Positions 1-9,422 of a DNA stretch of 64,000 bases are shown piece after piece. The stretch is from Ceratopteris richardii (Eukaryota > Streptophyta > Polypodiopsida > Polypodiales > Pteridaceae), in the NCBI GenBank assembly GCA_020310875.1, contig CM035417.1:111835452-111899451 (forward strand), written 5' to 3'. The number at the start of each line of letters is the position of its first letter. Position 1 is the first letter of the stretch. Both the position numbers and the translations under genes were made by a program. The notes beneath the pieces were generated by a model. The model saw nothing but the letters and a program-made list of their open reading frames with translations. It did no database searches and had not been told where the DNA came from.

Positions 1-464
1 TGGCAAGCTAACTAATGTCTTTTGGCAAGGGGAATTCAACAGAACCGACCAACAGAGCCAAAAGTAGGAAGGAATATACCATGTGAGACTAGGCCAAAGA
101 AGCAGTAGCAAACCCTTGCTAGAGTTGAATTTAGCCCTAGTTCCGTCGAATAGAAATCAATTGTGAAAGATAGATTGTACTCATTTTTATTAAGCATGAG
201 AGAAGTAGAAGAACAACCTTAAGAAAGCAGTTTAGTGGGCTACGAGTATCCACCACATTATGTAAGCCTCTGCTAGTTCTAGTGGAACCTTCCAAAAAAG
301 ATCAACATAGCAAATTTGGTAAGAAGGCTAATGAATCTACTTGAGGGACAAAGGTAACAAAAACTGATACGAAGAATTCTAGGCCATCAATAGATTCAAT
401 AGTATCTAAAGTGCTGCAAGAAAGGTCTACTGATCAAGAGACTACTAGTAGGATTTGGAGCCAA

Positions 465-1020
465 AAGTTCTAGAAAAAATAGAAGAAAGGGAATCTAGAC
501 CTCAGAACATCAATGGATCGTGAGTATTGTGAGTTCTTGCAGAATTCACATATTAAATTGTCATTGGGAGCTTTACTAGAGCTCGTCCTAGCTTTTTGAA
601 AGGAGTTGTTATGGCAGTTACAAGAAAAATATTCACCATCTTTGAGTCCGGAACCCTTGTTCTCCATGGTAAGAGATGTCTCTCACAGAATAGTAGACTG
701 TGCAGTTCCTGCGATTATAGTGAGATATAAAAATAAAGCCATTCCTGAGGTTCTGATTGATGTTGGGTCAAGCATTAACATTGCCTCTACCACCACATGT
801 AAATAAATGGGCTGGAATAGAATAGACCAAGCTCCATTCTTTGTCTAGATGGTAGATCAATCACGGATGTAGCTAGTGGGGCTGGTTAAGGACATCCCCA
901 TCAGCATTTCTCAAGTATTATTCAATATTACATTTCTTGTGCTCGAGCTTAAGGGGCCGAATCTGGATTATAATTTGCTCTTGGAGCGGTCATGGTTATG
1001 AAATGCTTAAGTCTGATAGA
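465..1020 (+). pseudogene. Gypsy gag end and retropepsin remnant
   Basis: Read with its stops, this stretch gives the short helical segment that normally precedes protease in plant gypsy polyproteins (around 505-600), then a retropepsin-like core at about 735-785 reading VLIDVGSSINIAS. In active enzymes the catalytic triplet is D-T/S-G; here the residue after Asp is Val, so the site looks damaged. Following sequence (about 895-950, with ISISQVLFNITFLVLE) matches the usual continuation of the protease fold. In-frame stops lie after 806 and around 850 and 870. It would have matured the gag-pol polyprotein inside the virus-like particle. Confident as a gypsy protease region, not as a functional gene. 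Confidence 0.6.
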
Positions 1021-1046
1021 GCTAGGATAAAAAGACTATCACAATC

Positions 1047-1448
1047 ATGAGAGGACATGCAAAATTTTGCATTCCATCAGAAGAAGAGCAACATTGCCTC
1101 CCTGAGCATAAACCAATATTAGTAGAGCCTTTGCATATGCTTGATGGGCTTGAGGATGATGAGGAGCAACAATTTTTGGAAGAAAATAGACATCTATTAT
1201 CTTTTGGGGTTGTGGATGTGAATGCCCTCATCAGCCTAGGTTGGGTCAGTATGACCACCAGTGTCGGTGTCGAGCCCTTGGAACTAAACATAGAGGATGT
1301 TATGGACTCACTAATGAAAGACCCCATGGAGATTGGAAAAATTCTGGTGGAAGAGGATTTTTTGGATGTAGTGAATCTCAGCAGTGAAGAAGATCCAAAG
1401 ACTGTTCGAATTTTTTTGGAGCTATCTCTAGAATTCGGATGGTGCTGA
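1047..1448 (+). pseudogene. Gypsy protease-RT linker ORF
   Basis: A 133-codon open stretch rich in Glu and Asp lies between the protease-like remnant and the reverse transcriptase remnant, and it ends at a TGA at 1446-1448. It begins GHAKFCIPSEEEQHCLPE and has acidic runs (GLEDDEEQQ, SSEEDPK). Gypsy elements of this kind carry a variable acidic linker here, which is poorly conserved and has no assigned catalytic role. Position and composition are the only evidence. It is probably one exon-less piece of the same decayed polyprotein rather than a separate gene. Confidence 0.45.
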
Positions 1449-1449
1449 T

Positions 1450-2660
1450 AACTTTAGTACAACAATATAAAGATGTTTCTCCATGGACGTATGCTGACAT
1501 GAAAGGTCTTGATCCGAAGCTGTATCATCACTGCATTTTTCTTACCTCGGATGATATCCCAATCATGCAACAATGATACAAGATGAATCCCAACTTTGGA
1601 GAGCAGGTGAAACACGAGTTGGATCAATTAATCAAAGTGGGATACATTGTACCTATTGAGAACCTAGAATGGGTCTCTCCCATTGTTATTGTTTTGAAAA
1701 AAAAAACAAGCAATTACGGATCTATGTAGATTACAAAAAACTGAATGCACCTACCTTACCAGAACCTTTTCGATTGCCATTTTTTAATAGCATGCTTGAT
1801 GAGGTAGCAGTTCGGGAAATTTATTTGTTCCTCGATGGATTTAGTGGATACTACCAAGTTGGAATGGTGGAAGCAGACATACCTAAAACAACATTTATTA
1901 CAAAGCGGGGAATATTTGCCTCTATAATCATTTGGTTTGGGTTGCAAAATGCACCAAGCACTTTCCAGTGATGTATGCAAAAAATATTTGCTGCCTACTT
2001 TACATCGTTTATGCACATCTATTTGGACAACTTCTCAGTTTTGGGCACAATGGATGCACACCTGGAATATTTACGTGCCTGCTTTGATTCTTTCCGACAG
2101 GTACATCTTTGTTTGAATCTAAATAAATTTAATTTGTAGTAAAATGCGGAAAATTGTTGGGCCATATTATTTCCAAAAAAGGTATTGCAGTTGACCCAAA
2201 TAAAGTTACAGTTATACAAGAGACCCTAGCACCCGAGAATCCAAAGGAGATCTTACGATTCCTAGGGCAGGTCCAATCGCACGACTGACATCTACAAGGG
2301 CTAGCACATATTTCCATTCCGTTGAACAAGCTAGCACATGTCCGATTGGCAAAATTTGTGTGGATAGACAAATTTCAAACTACCTTTGAGCGATTACGAA
2401 AAATGTTAGCTACAACACCCGTTTTGAGAGTTGCGAACTAGAAGTAGCCATTCCATGTGTTTGTGGATGCTTCCAAAAAAGCTATTGGAAGTGTCCTTAT
2501 GCATAAGGAAGACTGCAGCTAGTTCCACCCTATTATTATGCTAGTCCGAGACTAACAACATTAAAGAAGAATTACTCGACTACAGAATGGGAATGCTTAG
2601 GTCTTATTTATTCGATAAAGAAGTTTCAACATTATTTGTTGGGCCAACTGTTCACCTTCC
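1450..2660 (+). pseudogene. Gypsy reverse transcriptase and RNase H remnant
   Basis: From about 1560 the plus strand gives the RT fingers (MNPNFGEQVKHELDQLIKVG, then ENLEWVSPIVIVLKKK). It continues with RIYVDYKKLNAPTLPEPF and SFLDGF-like palm text (FLDGFSGYYQVGM) up to FGLQNAPSTFQ at about 1970. The catalytic Y-x-D-D box at about 2015-2035 reads IYLDNFSV, so the second Asp is Asn. An RNase H start follows at about 2455-2510 (VFVDASKKAIGSVLMHKED) and a YSTTEWECLGLIY continuation at about 2580-2620. There are at least four in-frame stops and frameshifts at about 1705 and 2140. The protein would have copied element RNA; the damaged active site argues it is dead. Confidence 0.75.
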
Positions 2661-2960
2661 ATGTATCATGGTTAGACAGAGGCTAATAGAGATGAGGATG
2701 AAGAGTCCTAGAGGAAACAGGTGGAGGAGAAGCAAAGGACGGAAGCTAGGAGGAAAGCCAAGGAAGAAGCCGATAGAAAGGCCAGGGAAGAAGCCAAGGA
2801 AGGTGAGAGAGGAAGAGGCAACAAGAGAACAAATGAGAAAAAAAGGCGACAATAGTAGGAGGAAGAAGAAATGAGGAGAAGAGAAGGGGAAGAAAGAAAA
2901 AAAAGCTATAGAGGAAGAAAGACGCAAAAAACAACAACATGAACAAGGAGATCATTCATG
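2661..2960 (+). pseudogene. Lys/Glu/Arg-rich tail following gypsy RNase H
   Basis: After the RNase H remnant the plus strand becomes strongly purine rich. In one frame (about 2693-2865) it reads as a charged, helix-prone tract dominated by E, K, R, A and Q with A-R-R-K-A and E-E-A-x-R-K-A style repeats, like a single long alpha helix or coiled coil. No integrase zinc finger or catalytic core follows, so this tract has replaced or displaced the expected domain. It may be an element-encoded extra segment or a later fusion. The opposite strand gives poly-Phe/Leu/Ser ORFs that I treat as shadows. Confidence 0.4.
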
Positions 2961-2989
2961 AGATACATCTTGAAAAATTCTGATACTAC

Positions 2990-3345
2990 ACACATTTTCA
3001 TCTTTCAGACTTACAGATTGGTGGAAAAATGAAGAAGGTAAAGTAAAGTTACCTAGAGTGTGGTGCACTGGCTACATCTATCTATGGATGTATAACACTG
3101 AAACAATTCAACTAGAGATATTTGGTGACTTAGCTAGAGGAATACAATGGAGTGCGGTGTGGACGTGATCACAATCTAGGTGGATCGGGTATGGTCGTGG
3201 CACACATAGAGTGTATGAAGCTAGTGAGTGTTGGAAGGTTTATGTGATAAAAAATGTGAACTTGAAGATGACGTTAGGTATGGGGAGGAGAGACATCATG
3301 ATTTGATTATGGAAAGGGGAATATATGAATGCAAGATAAACGCAT
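2990..3345 (+). pseudogene. Unidentified coding remnant
   Basis: A coherent frame can be read from about 2996, starting LTDWWKNEEGKVKLP and continuing with aromatic-rich text (LWMYNTETIQLEIF, then WIGYGRGTHRVYEASECW). It is broken by TGA near 3166 and ends in stops near 3305 and 3336. Composition and the single interruption suggest a real decayed protein segment rather than chance. I do not recognise the family. It lies directly downstream of the gypsy remnant and could be an extra element ORF or a captured host piece. No function is proposed. Confidence 0.3.
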
Positions 3346-3361
3346 GAATAGAAATGACGAG

Positions 3362-3600
3362 GAAAAAAGAAAACCACATACATGAATCAATTCAAAAAGA
3401 AAGAATGGTCCGAAAAAATGGAGCTTCTTATACATATTCCAATATTAATTCATATGCATGGGTTCTTGTGGATGTATGCATGATGAGAACGAAAAGAAAA
3501 CCACACACATGAATCAAATTCGAAAGGAAGAATTTTCCAAGAATGGAGCTTCTTATACACTTCAAATCTGAAACATATGCATGGGTGTTTTGGATGGTAT
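3362..3600. repeat. Imperfect tandem duplication, ~127 bp unit
   Basis: Two copies (about 3362-3487 and 3489-3600) share GAAAACCACAYACATGAATC, then GGAGCTTCTTATACA and CATATGCATGGGT in the same order. Small indels separate them. This is probably a local duplication inside noncoding element sequence. Confidence 0.7.
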
Positions 3601-4790
3601 GAATGCAATGTTGGTTTTCACAATTCTCTCACCATGACAGTTCAACCGAATGTCACATGTAAGAGGATAGGTTCCACTTCATTGACCCTATGTCTTTATA
3701 GGATCGTAATGTGTTTCTAAAGAAGTCTAAGACTCATAAAATCAATTTTCACTGAGTCATATGCTCCATTAAGGATGAGAAAAGAAAGAGAAATTGGGTT
3801 TATGAGCCTATCCTAGATTGGAAGTCTAAATAAAAATTTATTCAAGGAACTACGCTCTTATTATCCCACCTTGGATCGTCACACGCTCAACTAAGGATAA
3901 TCCTCTCAAGGAAACCATGTGCTAGCAAGGGCCCTATGCGTGACAATGATGCTCTATGAGTTTGGAGGGGGTTTTTTATAGTTTTTTGAATGAATTTGGG
4001 CCCTTGGATCTAGAGAAATCAACTCTCAACCCTAGGATCAACTGCTCTTCAACCATTGGATTTATCAAATGGATGGCTAAGATTGGTTCTGTATATGATA
4101 TCTAGGGCAAAGGGGGGAATATAGGTGCATTCATTCTCCATCATTGGATCTGGGGCTGATTTGGACCGTCAGATCAATGCTGACATTAATTTGGGTAAGA
4201 TAAGCTCTTATTTTTTGACAAACTTTGCATTATTGATCTTTGACGATAAAAGAAATCTTATCCAATGAAAAAAACAAGTGGATCCTCCTTGCTTTAAGGT
4301 TTAGTGCATCTCCATCCTTGAATGTGAGCTCATTCTGACCATACAACATGGTTCAATCATTGTTTGCCATCTGCAAGCTCTTCAAGCCTTGAATTTGGTT
4401 ATTCTAGGAAATTTCGGTGACCTTGAAAGCTAGATTTTGTGCTCTTTGACCTTCCAAATATCCTTTGATGAAGATGAAAATGTAGCTCTATGTTTTGAAA
4501 GGTCTTGTTTAGGAATATGCAGAAAAAACTCCCATTTGAATCTCCTTTATACAAGTTTGACTACATTTGGGAGTTTGCAAGGTGGCATTAAGGTGTCTAG
4601 GAAACTCTGATAGCCTTGAAAATTTGTACAAATATGTAGCCACATACGATCTTTCTACATGCCAAACCATATGGCGAAAAAAATTCCTATACATGATTTT
4701 GTAGGGTATAAGTGGGAAAATTATTTTTTTTACAAAATGCACATGATTTTTTATTTTTTATTTTCTTTTATTTTCTTATTTGTAATTTTT
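3601..4790. other. Gene-free stretch, possible LTR or untranslated sequence
   Basis: No ORF with recognisable protein content. It contains repeated 'CCNTTGGATC/T' style wording (about 4005-4180) and a T-rich tract at 4740-4790. It lies just downstream of the minus-strand gypsy coding region, so it could hold that element's 3' leader and LTR, but I found no TG...CA ends or second LTR copy to prove it. Confidence 0.3.
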
Positions 4791-4807
4791 ATCATGGATA
4801 CTCTTGT

Positions 4808-5281
4808 TTATGAACCGCCCTCATTGTTGTCATCTTCTTCAATGTCCTCATTCAAAATGTACTCTTCATTATCACGTTTCTTGAATAGCTTTATCCTTTT
4901 ACTTGTAGTCAAAGTTTTCAATGCAACACCATTTAATTCACAAAGAGCATACATACCATTGTTGTTGAATTTTGATACAATGTATGGCCCAAACCACCAT
5001 TGAATGAGTTTTTTGTGTGCATCATATTGATAGTCAAATGTACTATCATAAATGAGCACCCAATCTCCTACTTCAATCGGCTTAGGATGCAATCGATAAG
5101 TTTTATCAAAATAATGCTTGTTCTTCATTCTAGATTCTCTTAATTTTTCAATGGCACCATCAAGTGTTAATTTACCTTGTTCTAACTCTTTAATGCATAA
5201 ACTCAAAAGATCATCAGTAGACATGCTTTCAGACCAAGGCAAATTTGACCATGCAAAAACATGGGACTCAATTGGAAACAA
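4808..5281 (-). pseudogene. Gypsy integrase C-terminal region
   Basis: A 157-residue open stretch continues the integrase. Residues 55-100 carry the helix-then-barrel part expected after the catalytic core (NKHYFDKTYRLHPKPIEVGDWVLIYDS). They are followed by LIQWWFGPYIVSKFNNNGMYALCELNG, which matches the DNA-binding beta-barrel of Ty3 integrases, and then an acidic tail (DIEEDDNNEGGS) with no chromodomain. An in-frame stop separates it from the core encoded just upstream (5282-5656). In an active element this domain would hold target or viral DNA during strand transfer in the nucleus. Confidence 0.7.
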
Positions 5282-5656
5282 CTATTTTTGACAGAACATT
5301 AGTTCTATAGGCATATACCTTGTGGTATGTGTGCATGTCATTCTATTTGCCCAAAGTGCTTTGACAATTGGTGGATGCCCTCTCTCTATTTTACCATTGG
5401 CCTCTGGATTATATGCAGTAGTGAGAGAAAAACGAATACCATGACGTTCAAAGAACTCTTTAGCTTCTCTCACATTTAACTCTCCATGATCGACAAGTAC
5501 TTTCTCTATGTATCCAAAGTTACTTATGACATCTTCAAGCAAGAAATTGCAAACATTGGATGTGGTCTTAGATCGTAGTGCACCTCCCTCTACATGATTA
5601 GTTAAGTCCTCTCTTGCAAGTACAATGTAACACATTTTGTCAATACCTTTAGGCAT
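5282..5656 (-). pseudogene. Gypsy integrase catalytic core remnant
   Basis: The 124-residue frame reads VLAREDLTNHVEGGALRSK, then VLVDHGELNVREAKEFFERH and TTAYNPEANGKIERGHPPIVKALW. These correspond to the first strands, the second catalytic Asp (VLVD) and the catalytic Glu (GKIERGH) of the DD35E fold. The frame runs to MPIELMFCQK at the stop and joins the zinc-finger segment upstream with a small overlap and frameshift (5649-5656). The core would have inserted element cDNA into chromosomes. The lineage wording is unusual for plant gypsy integrases. Confidence 0.7.
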
Positions 5657-5891
5657 AGTTACAAGATCTACTACCCACTTGTAGTGAATAAAAGGTGGAT
5701 AAGTAGGATCTCAAAGGATCTCTATGTTTGACTAAAGAATGAAGTTGACAAGTAGAACATGTAGAAACATAGTTACTAATGGCAACATACATCTTAGGCC
5801 AATAATAGGTACTTCTAATTTTTTTATATGTTCCAAAAAAACCTTTATGGTCTGCCCATAATATCTCATGCAGTTCCTTCATTACTTGCAA
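5649..5891 (-). pseudogene. Gypsy integrase HHCC zinc-finger segment
   Basis: The 80-residue frame contains L-H-x5-D-H (LHEILWADH), then KKIRSTYYWPKMYVAISNYV and a C-S-T-C pair. This gives the H-x5-H...C-x2-C arrangement of the integrase N-terminal domain, with YYWPKM as the usual spacer signature. It sits directly upstream of the catalytic core, in a different frame. Sequence between it and RNase H (5892-6024) is open to no useful ORF and contains stops. Confidence 0.7.
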
Positions 5892-6024
5892 CTAAAGACC
5901 TCCCTTTCCTAGGACTCATTGTGGATTCTTAACCTTACCCTTAGCATGTCTCCAAAGATAGCCGTTACGTAGGAAAAAATTGTAAGCGCGTTTCCTAATG
6001 TTACCGAATCTATGTATTTGTAGT

Positions 6025-6399
6025 CTAGCTAGGTAATGGTTTTAGTGTACTCAAATACTTTCCTATGTCTCTCCATTCATCTTCATACTCAAACTCATGA
6101 AATTGCTCATACTCGTGTATATGTGGAACATAGTGAACTAAGTTCACATTCTTTATTAGATTACTTTCAAGATCATCATCAAATCTAGCTCTCGATAACA
6201 TATCAACAACTAAATTTGACTTACCTAAAATATGAACTAACTCAAGATTTATGAAGTTAATATATGAGATCCATCTAAGCATGGATATATCAAGAGATGA
6301 ACAATTGGCTATCATTCCAATGATAGGCAAACAATCAGTTTCAACTTTGACATTTGCACCACTGAAATATTCTTTGTCTGTTTTCAAAGCTGTTACCAT
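6025..6399 (-). pseudogene. Gypsy RNase H remnant (C-terminal part)
   Basis: The 124-residue frame includes VKVETDCLPIIGMIAN, LDISMLRWISYINFINLELVHILGK and NLVVDMLSRARFDDD. This is the typical RNase H end: a conserved Asp in ETD, the I-x-W-I segment, then the final catalytic D in D-M-L-S-R. A frame change near 6393-6399 separates it from the RNase H start. RNase H would remove the RNA strand during cDNA synthesis. Confidence 0.65.
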
Positions 6400-6758
6400 A
6401 CCTCATAGTTCTTATTTGATCTATGGATACTTTCATTGTGTTTCATGTAAAATTTTACCCCAAACCTAATTGCGTATCTATTCCCTTCACTATTATCTTG
6501 ACTTATGACCCAACCTATACCAATAGGACTAGTATCCCCGTTCAATATAATAGGTTTTTTAACACGATAGTCTACACGCTTAAGGATGGAAGCTTCAAGC
6601 AAAAATTTCTTCAACTTACACAAAGATTGTGTGTGTTTGGTTATATGAGGAATAAAATCATGTAAGATTATACTCATAGCACTCATCATATAAGCCACAA
6701 AATTAGTCACTCCTTGAGGTAAAATACATATTCCCACTAAGCCTAAAGGAGTTTTCAT
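6393..6758 (-). pseudogene. Gypsy RT thumb/RNase H start with internal deletion
   Basis: The frame begins KTPLGLVGICILPQGVTNFVAYMM, which corresponds to the RT segment just before the palm active site. After HDFIPHI it jumps straight to TKHTQSLCKLKKFLLEA and LKRVDYRVKKPIILNGDTS, which is the thumb/connection and RNase H start. The catalytic Y/F-x-D-D box and roughly 100 following residues are missing. Loss of this box means this copy could not make an active RT. Confidence 0.6.
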
Positions 6759-7289
6759 TGTGGTTATGTCACGACTATCAATTGCTAATTGGAATTGGTC
6801 ATATCCATAATATAAATCACCCGATCAATAGATACAATGTCCTGAAAATGATTCAACAAACTCATCTACAATGGTTCCTATTCCTACATTCCTTATGGTG
6901 ACTTTATTGAGGGGTTGGAGATCTTGAATACAATATAATTTCCCAGTCTTTTTAGGCACAGTGAACCATCTATTTGAGTAAGGTGCAAAAGATGGCTCTA
7001 AAATTCTCATGTTTATCTTCTCCTTAAGTAGTTTCATTAGCTCACGTAAGTGAGCCTTTGAAACTGGTATAGGGCAAAGATTCCATGGAATATGTGGAAT
7101 AGAAAAGATAATCATGGGTGCAACTAGCTTTGGATCTACACATCCAATCTCATGAGGATAAATAGTAAAGGCTTTGGCATGGCTATGTATGACTCTCTCA
7201 AATTCATCTCTCTCTACAGGAAAAAGAAAGTCATCATCTCTACCAATTTTCACCTGTTTAATTGTCTCATCCATGAATGTATGTCTCAT
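6759..7289 (-). pseudogene. Gypsy reverse transcriptase fingers/palm start
   Basis: The minus-strand frame (7289 to 6825, then continuing out of frame to about 6760) gives FERVIHSHAKAFTIYPHEIG and HLRELMKLLKEKINMRILEP. These are followed by FAPYSNRWFTVPKKTGKLYC, IQDLQPLNKVTIRN and VDEFVESFSGHCIY. They match the N-terminal RT regions that bind template and contact dNTP. After a stop near 6824 the frame continues as DLYYGYDQFQLAIDSRDITT, which contains the first catalytic Asp position (GDLYYGYDQ). Part of the same polyprotein as its neighbours. Confidence 0.7.
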
Positions 7290-7341
7290 GTTTTTCTTAT
7301 CTCAAAGAATTGGATCATTTTTCACATCAATAATTTTTCCG

Positions 7342-7614
7342 TTACTTCCTTGCAGTAATGGTTGAGCTATGGGTTTGATATTCTTGTCGATAGTTTTGTA
7401 CTTTGTTTTGAACTAAGGCATCATGTGATTGGTTAAATTTTGAGCACTTATCAACACTGAGAGCATACTCTTGGATTAGAGCATACTTATGAAGCGCAGA
7501 AAGAAGAATAATGTGGGAATTATAATTTTGATGAAGACAGAACTCTAACTCCTCGAGATTAGAGAAACAATGAGATGTCTCAATCACATGCTCAATGTTC
7601 TCATCATGTTCCAT
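7342..7614 (-). pseudogene. Gypsy linker upstream of RT
   Basis: A 90-residue frame (HDENIEHVIETSHCFSNLEELEF, then VLQNKVQNYRQEYQ-like text) lies directly upstream of the RT fingers on the minus strand. It should be the connector between protease and RT, but I cannot identify a protease D-T/S-G in it. A low-quality gap with many stops (7615-7828) follows upstream. Assigned by position only. Confidence 0.35.
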
Positions 7615-7828
7615 GATTTTGTTGGTTGTATAGTTTTTTGGGTTGTTTGGATAAAATACTTGGACAATTTACTCTTATGAAGGAAATCAAATCTACAATG
7701 TGGGAAACAAAGTGACAAACTATTATACAAGTTGGTTTGTTACGAGATGTCAAACCAATGTCCACTATTTTCCTGGTCAACAATGCATTCTATCCGAAAT
7801 TTTGATCGTATGTAGCTCCAAACATGAA

Positions 7829-8058
7829 TCAGGGTGCACAATCACTACAAGCATGCTCATGACTCTGAGTAACAATAGGTTTCTTTCTAAATGACAATCC
7901 ATTCCTAGGATGATTCACTCCTACCATCATGACTTGAAGTGATTGCATTCCATCCTTAGAATTAATTCTAGCATAGGTAGACTCATCATCCATGGCTTTA
8001 GTTTCCATACAACTCTCACAAATAAAGGGTTCACCTAAGAGAACTTCATAGGAGCAAT
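7829..8058 (-). pseudogene. Gypsy polyprotein N-terminal fragment cut by copia A1
   Basis: From the LTR edge at 8058 the minus strand reads CSYEVLLGEPFICESCMETKA and continues about 75 codons to a stop at 7829-7831. The apparent ORF starts inside the copia LTR (to 8128), so its first residues are artefactual. The Cys-x2-Cys pair is visible but no standard gag knuckle. Upstream coding sequence has been separated or lost by the insertion and truncation of A1. Confidence 0.35.
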
Positions 8059-8288
8059 TGTTGGAGTTAGACGTCTGCGGAAGCACACAAACATCACAAA
8101 GAAGAAGAAGAAGCTTGGAGCACAACACAAAATACTGAATGTATTACTAGAGAATGTACAAAGATAAGTAGCCCATTAGGACAATAGCCGTATATACAAG
8201 CTGGGGGAAAAAAACCTCCTAACAAGGGAAAAAAGTGCCCCGGCAGTCCTAGAGTGTTCACACACATCACTACCTGAATATATCAACA
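8059..8288 (-). repeat. LTR of copia A1 (3' LTR)
   Basis: 230 bp with TGTTG...CAACA ends. It shares the family signature TGTTGATATATT (minus strand) at one end and TCTAACTCCAACA at the other. A GAAGAAGAAGAAGCTT block lies near the middle. The same unit occurs at seven other places in this window. Confidence 0.9.
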
Positions 8289-8362
8289 AATCCCCCCTGG
8301 GAGTGATGCGGTGAACAAGTAGCTGGCACTCATGTATAAGGAAGTGCCAAGCTATGTGGAAA

Positions 8363-9422
8363 TCACTCCACAAAAGGAAGTAAGCCCAAAGCTTTGCGGA
8401 AAGCTTCAAACTTCTCCCTAAGCAGAGCCTTCGTGAAAAGGTTTGCAATGTTCTCTTGCATGGGCACATATGCCAAGTTGATCTCCCCAACAGAGAACCT
8501 CTCCTTGACATAGTGATAATGCACCTCAATGTGCTTAGTGTGAGCATGAAACACAAGGTTCCTCGCAACTGCCAATGCGCTCTGACTGTTAGTGAAGATG
8601 GTGATGGTAGAAGACTGACCAATATACAAATCAGCCATAAGGCGTCTCAGCCATACACACTCAACAGTAGCTGTGAAAGCTGCCCTATACTCAGCCTCAC
8701 AACTGGAAGTGGCCACAGTAGGCTGCTTCTTGCTCAACCAAGATATACATGAGCTACCAAGCATGAAGCAAAAGCCACTAGTGGACACATGAGTGTCATA
8801 GAAACCAAACCAATCACAGTCAGAAAAAGCATGAAAATGTGGCGGTAGTGATCCCCCCTTGGGATAAAACAACCCAAGTAGCCGAGTACCACTCAAGTAG
8901 CGAAAGATGCGCTTAACTGTCTGCCAATGCTTGAATCCTGGGCAATGCATAAACCTGCTCATCGGTGAGATAGCAAACTGAATATCTAGCGGAGTAATGC
9001 ATAAGTAAATCAAGCATCCAACAGCCTGCCGATAGAGAACAGCATCAAAATCATCTCCAGCATCATGAAGACTCAATTGTAAACCTGTCTCCATAGGAGT
9101 GGCAATAGGCTTACAGTCTTCAAGGCCAAAACGCTGCAATAATGTGTCAATATATTTTGTTTGACACAAATCCATTCCACCATCAACTTGCATAAACTTA
9201 ATGCCCAAATAGTGATGCAAATGCCCCAATTCAGACATCTCAAATGAGGCATGCAAATCAGCCTTAAAATCAGCAATATGCTTCTCAATAGGACCAGTGA
9301 GCAGCATGTCATCAACATAGACAACAATGATAAGAAGCACATCATTAGCACGCTTAACGTATAACGTGCTTTCATTTGGACTGTTCTGAAAACCATGTGC
9401 AATGAGATAGGCATGTATCTTC
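8363..9422 (-). pseudogene. Copia A1 RT/RNase H C-terminal ORF (open, 5'-truncated)
   Basis: About 353 codons remain open, the longest family A pol piece here. Residues 33-42 carry the RT active site (VVYVDDMLL). HLHHYLGIKFMQVDGG and SLHDAGDDFD follow, then the GCLIYLCITPLDIQF and MSRFMHCPGFKHW segments. RNase H motifs come next: DCDWFGFYDTHVSTSGFCF, SWLSKKQPTVATSSCEAEY and HTKHIEVHYHYVKE, ending NLFTKALLREKFE. The apparent first Met is a TTG at the truncation point, not a real start. It lacks gag, protease and integrase, so it can only be a leftover, although its reading frame is unusually clean. Confidence 0.85.

Larger units (their letters stand above)
1..2690 (+). mobile_element. Ty3/gypsy retrotransposon remnant, plus strand
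   Basis: A gag-end, protease, reverse transcriptase and RNase H order can be followed on the plus strand, broken by many stops and frameshifts. It continues beyond the left edge. I see no LTR, PBS or polypurine tract, so element ends are not defined. The RT wording (PFRLP then NSMLDEVA, FLDGFSGYYQVGM, FGLQNAPSTFQ) resembles plant chromodomain-less (OTA/Tat-like) gypsy elements; that clade assignment is inference from memory of the family. Confidence 0.75.
4791..8058 (-). mobile_element. Ty3/gypsy retrotransposon remnant, unusual lineage, minus strand
   Basis: Reading the minus strand from 8058 down to 4808 gives the order linker, reverse transcriptase, RNase H, integrase zinc finger, integrase core and C-terminal domain, which is Ty3/gypsy order. 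RT wording (IQDLQPLNKVTIRN, IVDEFVESFSGH, SRDITTMKTPLGL) and integrase wording (VLAREDLTNHVEGGALRSK, NPEANGKIERGH) recall a Ty3 lineage that I associate with fungal genomes and some land plants. The 5' end of the coding region was cut by copia A1 at 8059. No LTR was identified. Confidence 0.8.
8059..9422 (-). mobile_element. Copia family A, copy A1 (3' part only), minus strand
   Basis: Contains one complete 3' LTR (8059-8288) and the RT/RNase H end of pol. Homology to the other family A copies stops abruptly at about 9422, in the codons after the RT fingers. The 5' LTR, gag, protease and integrase are absent, so no TSD can be checked; the flank next to the LTR is GCAAT. It interrupts the gypsy remnant at 8058/8059. 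Confidence 0.85.

Noticed and set aside
2652..2955. Phe/Leu/Ser-rich minus-strand ORFs resembling membrane proteins
   Set aside because: They are the complement of the GA-rich charged tract; composition is forced by the other strand.
4659..5003. 114-codon plus-strand ORF with apparent transmembrane content
   Set aside because: Antisense to the gypsy integrase C-terminal region and a T-rich tract.
8456..8752. 98-codon plus-strand ORF, repeated at 28287-28583 (minus) and 33470-33766 (plus)
   Set aside because: It recurs because it is antisense to the conserved RNase H region in every family A copy, not because it is a gene.
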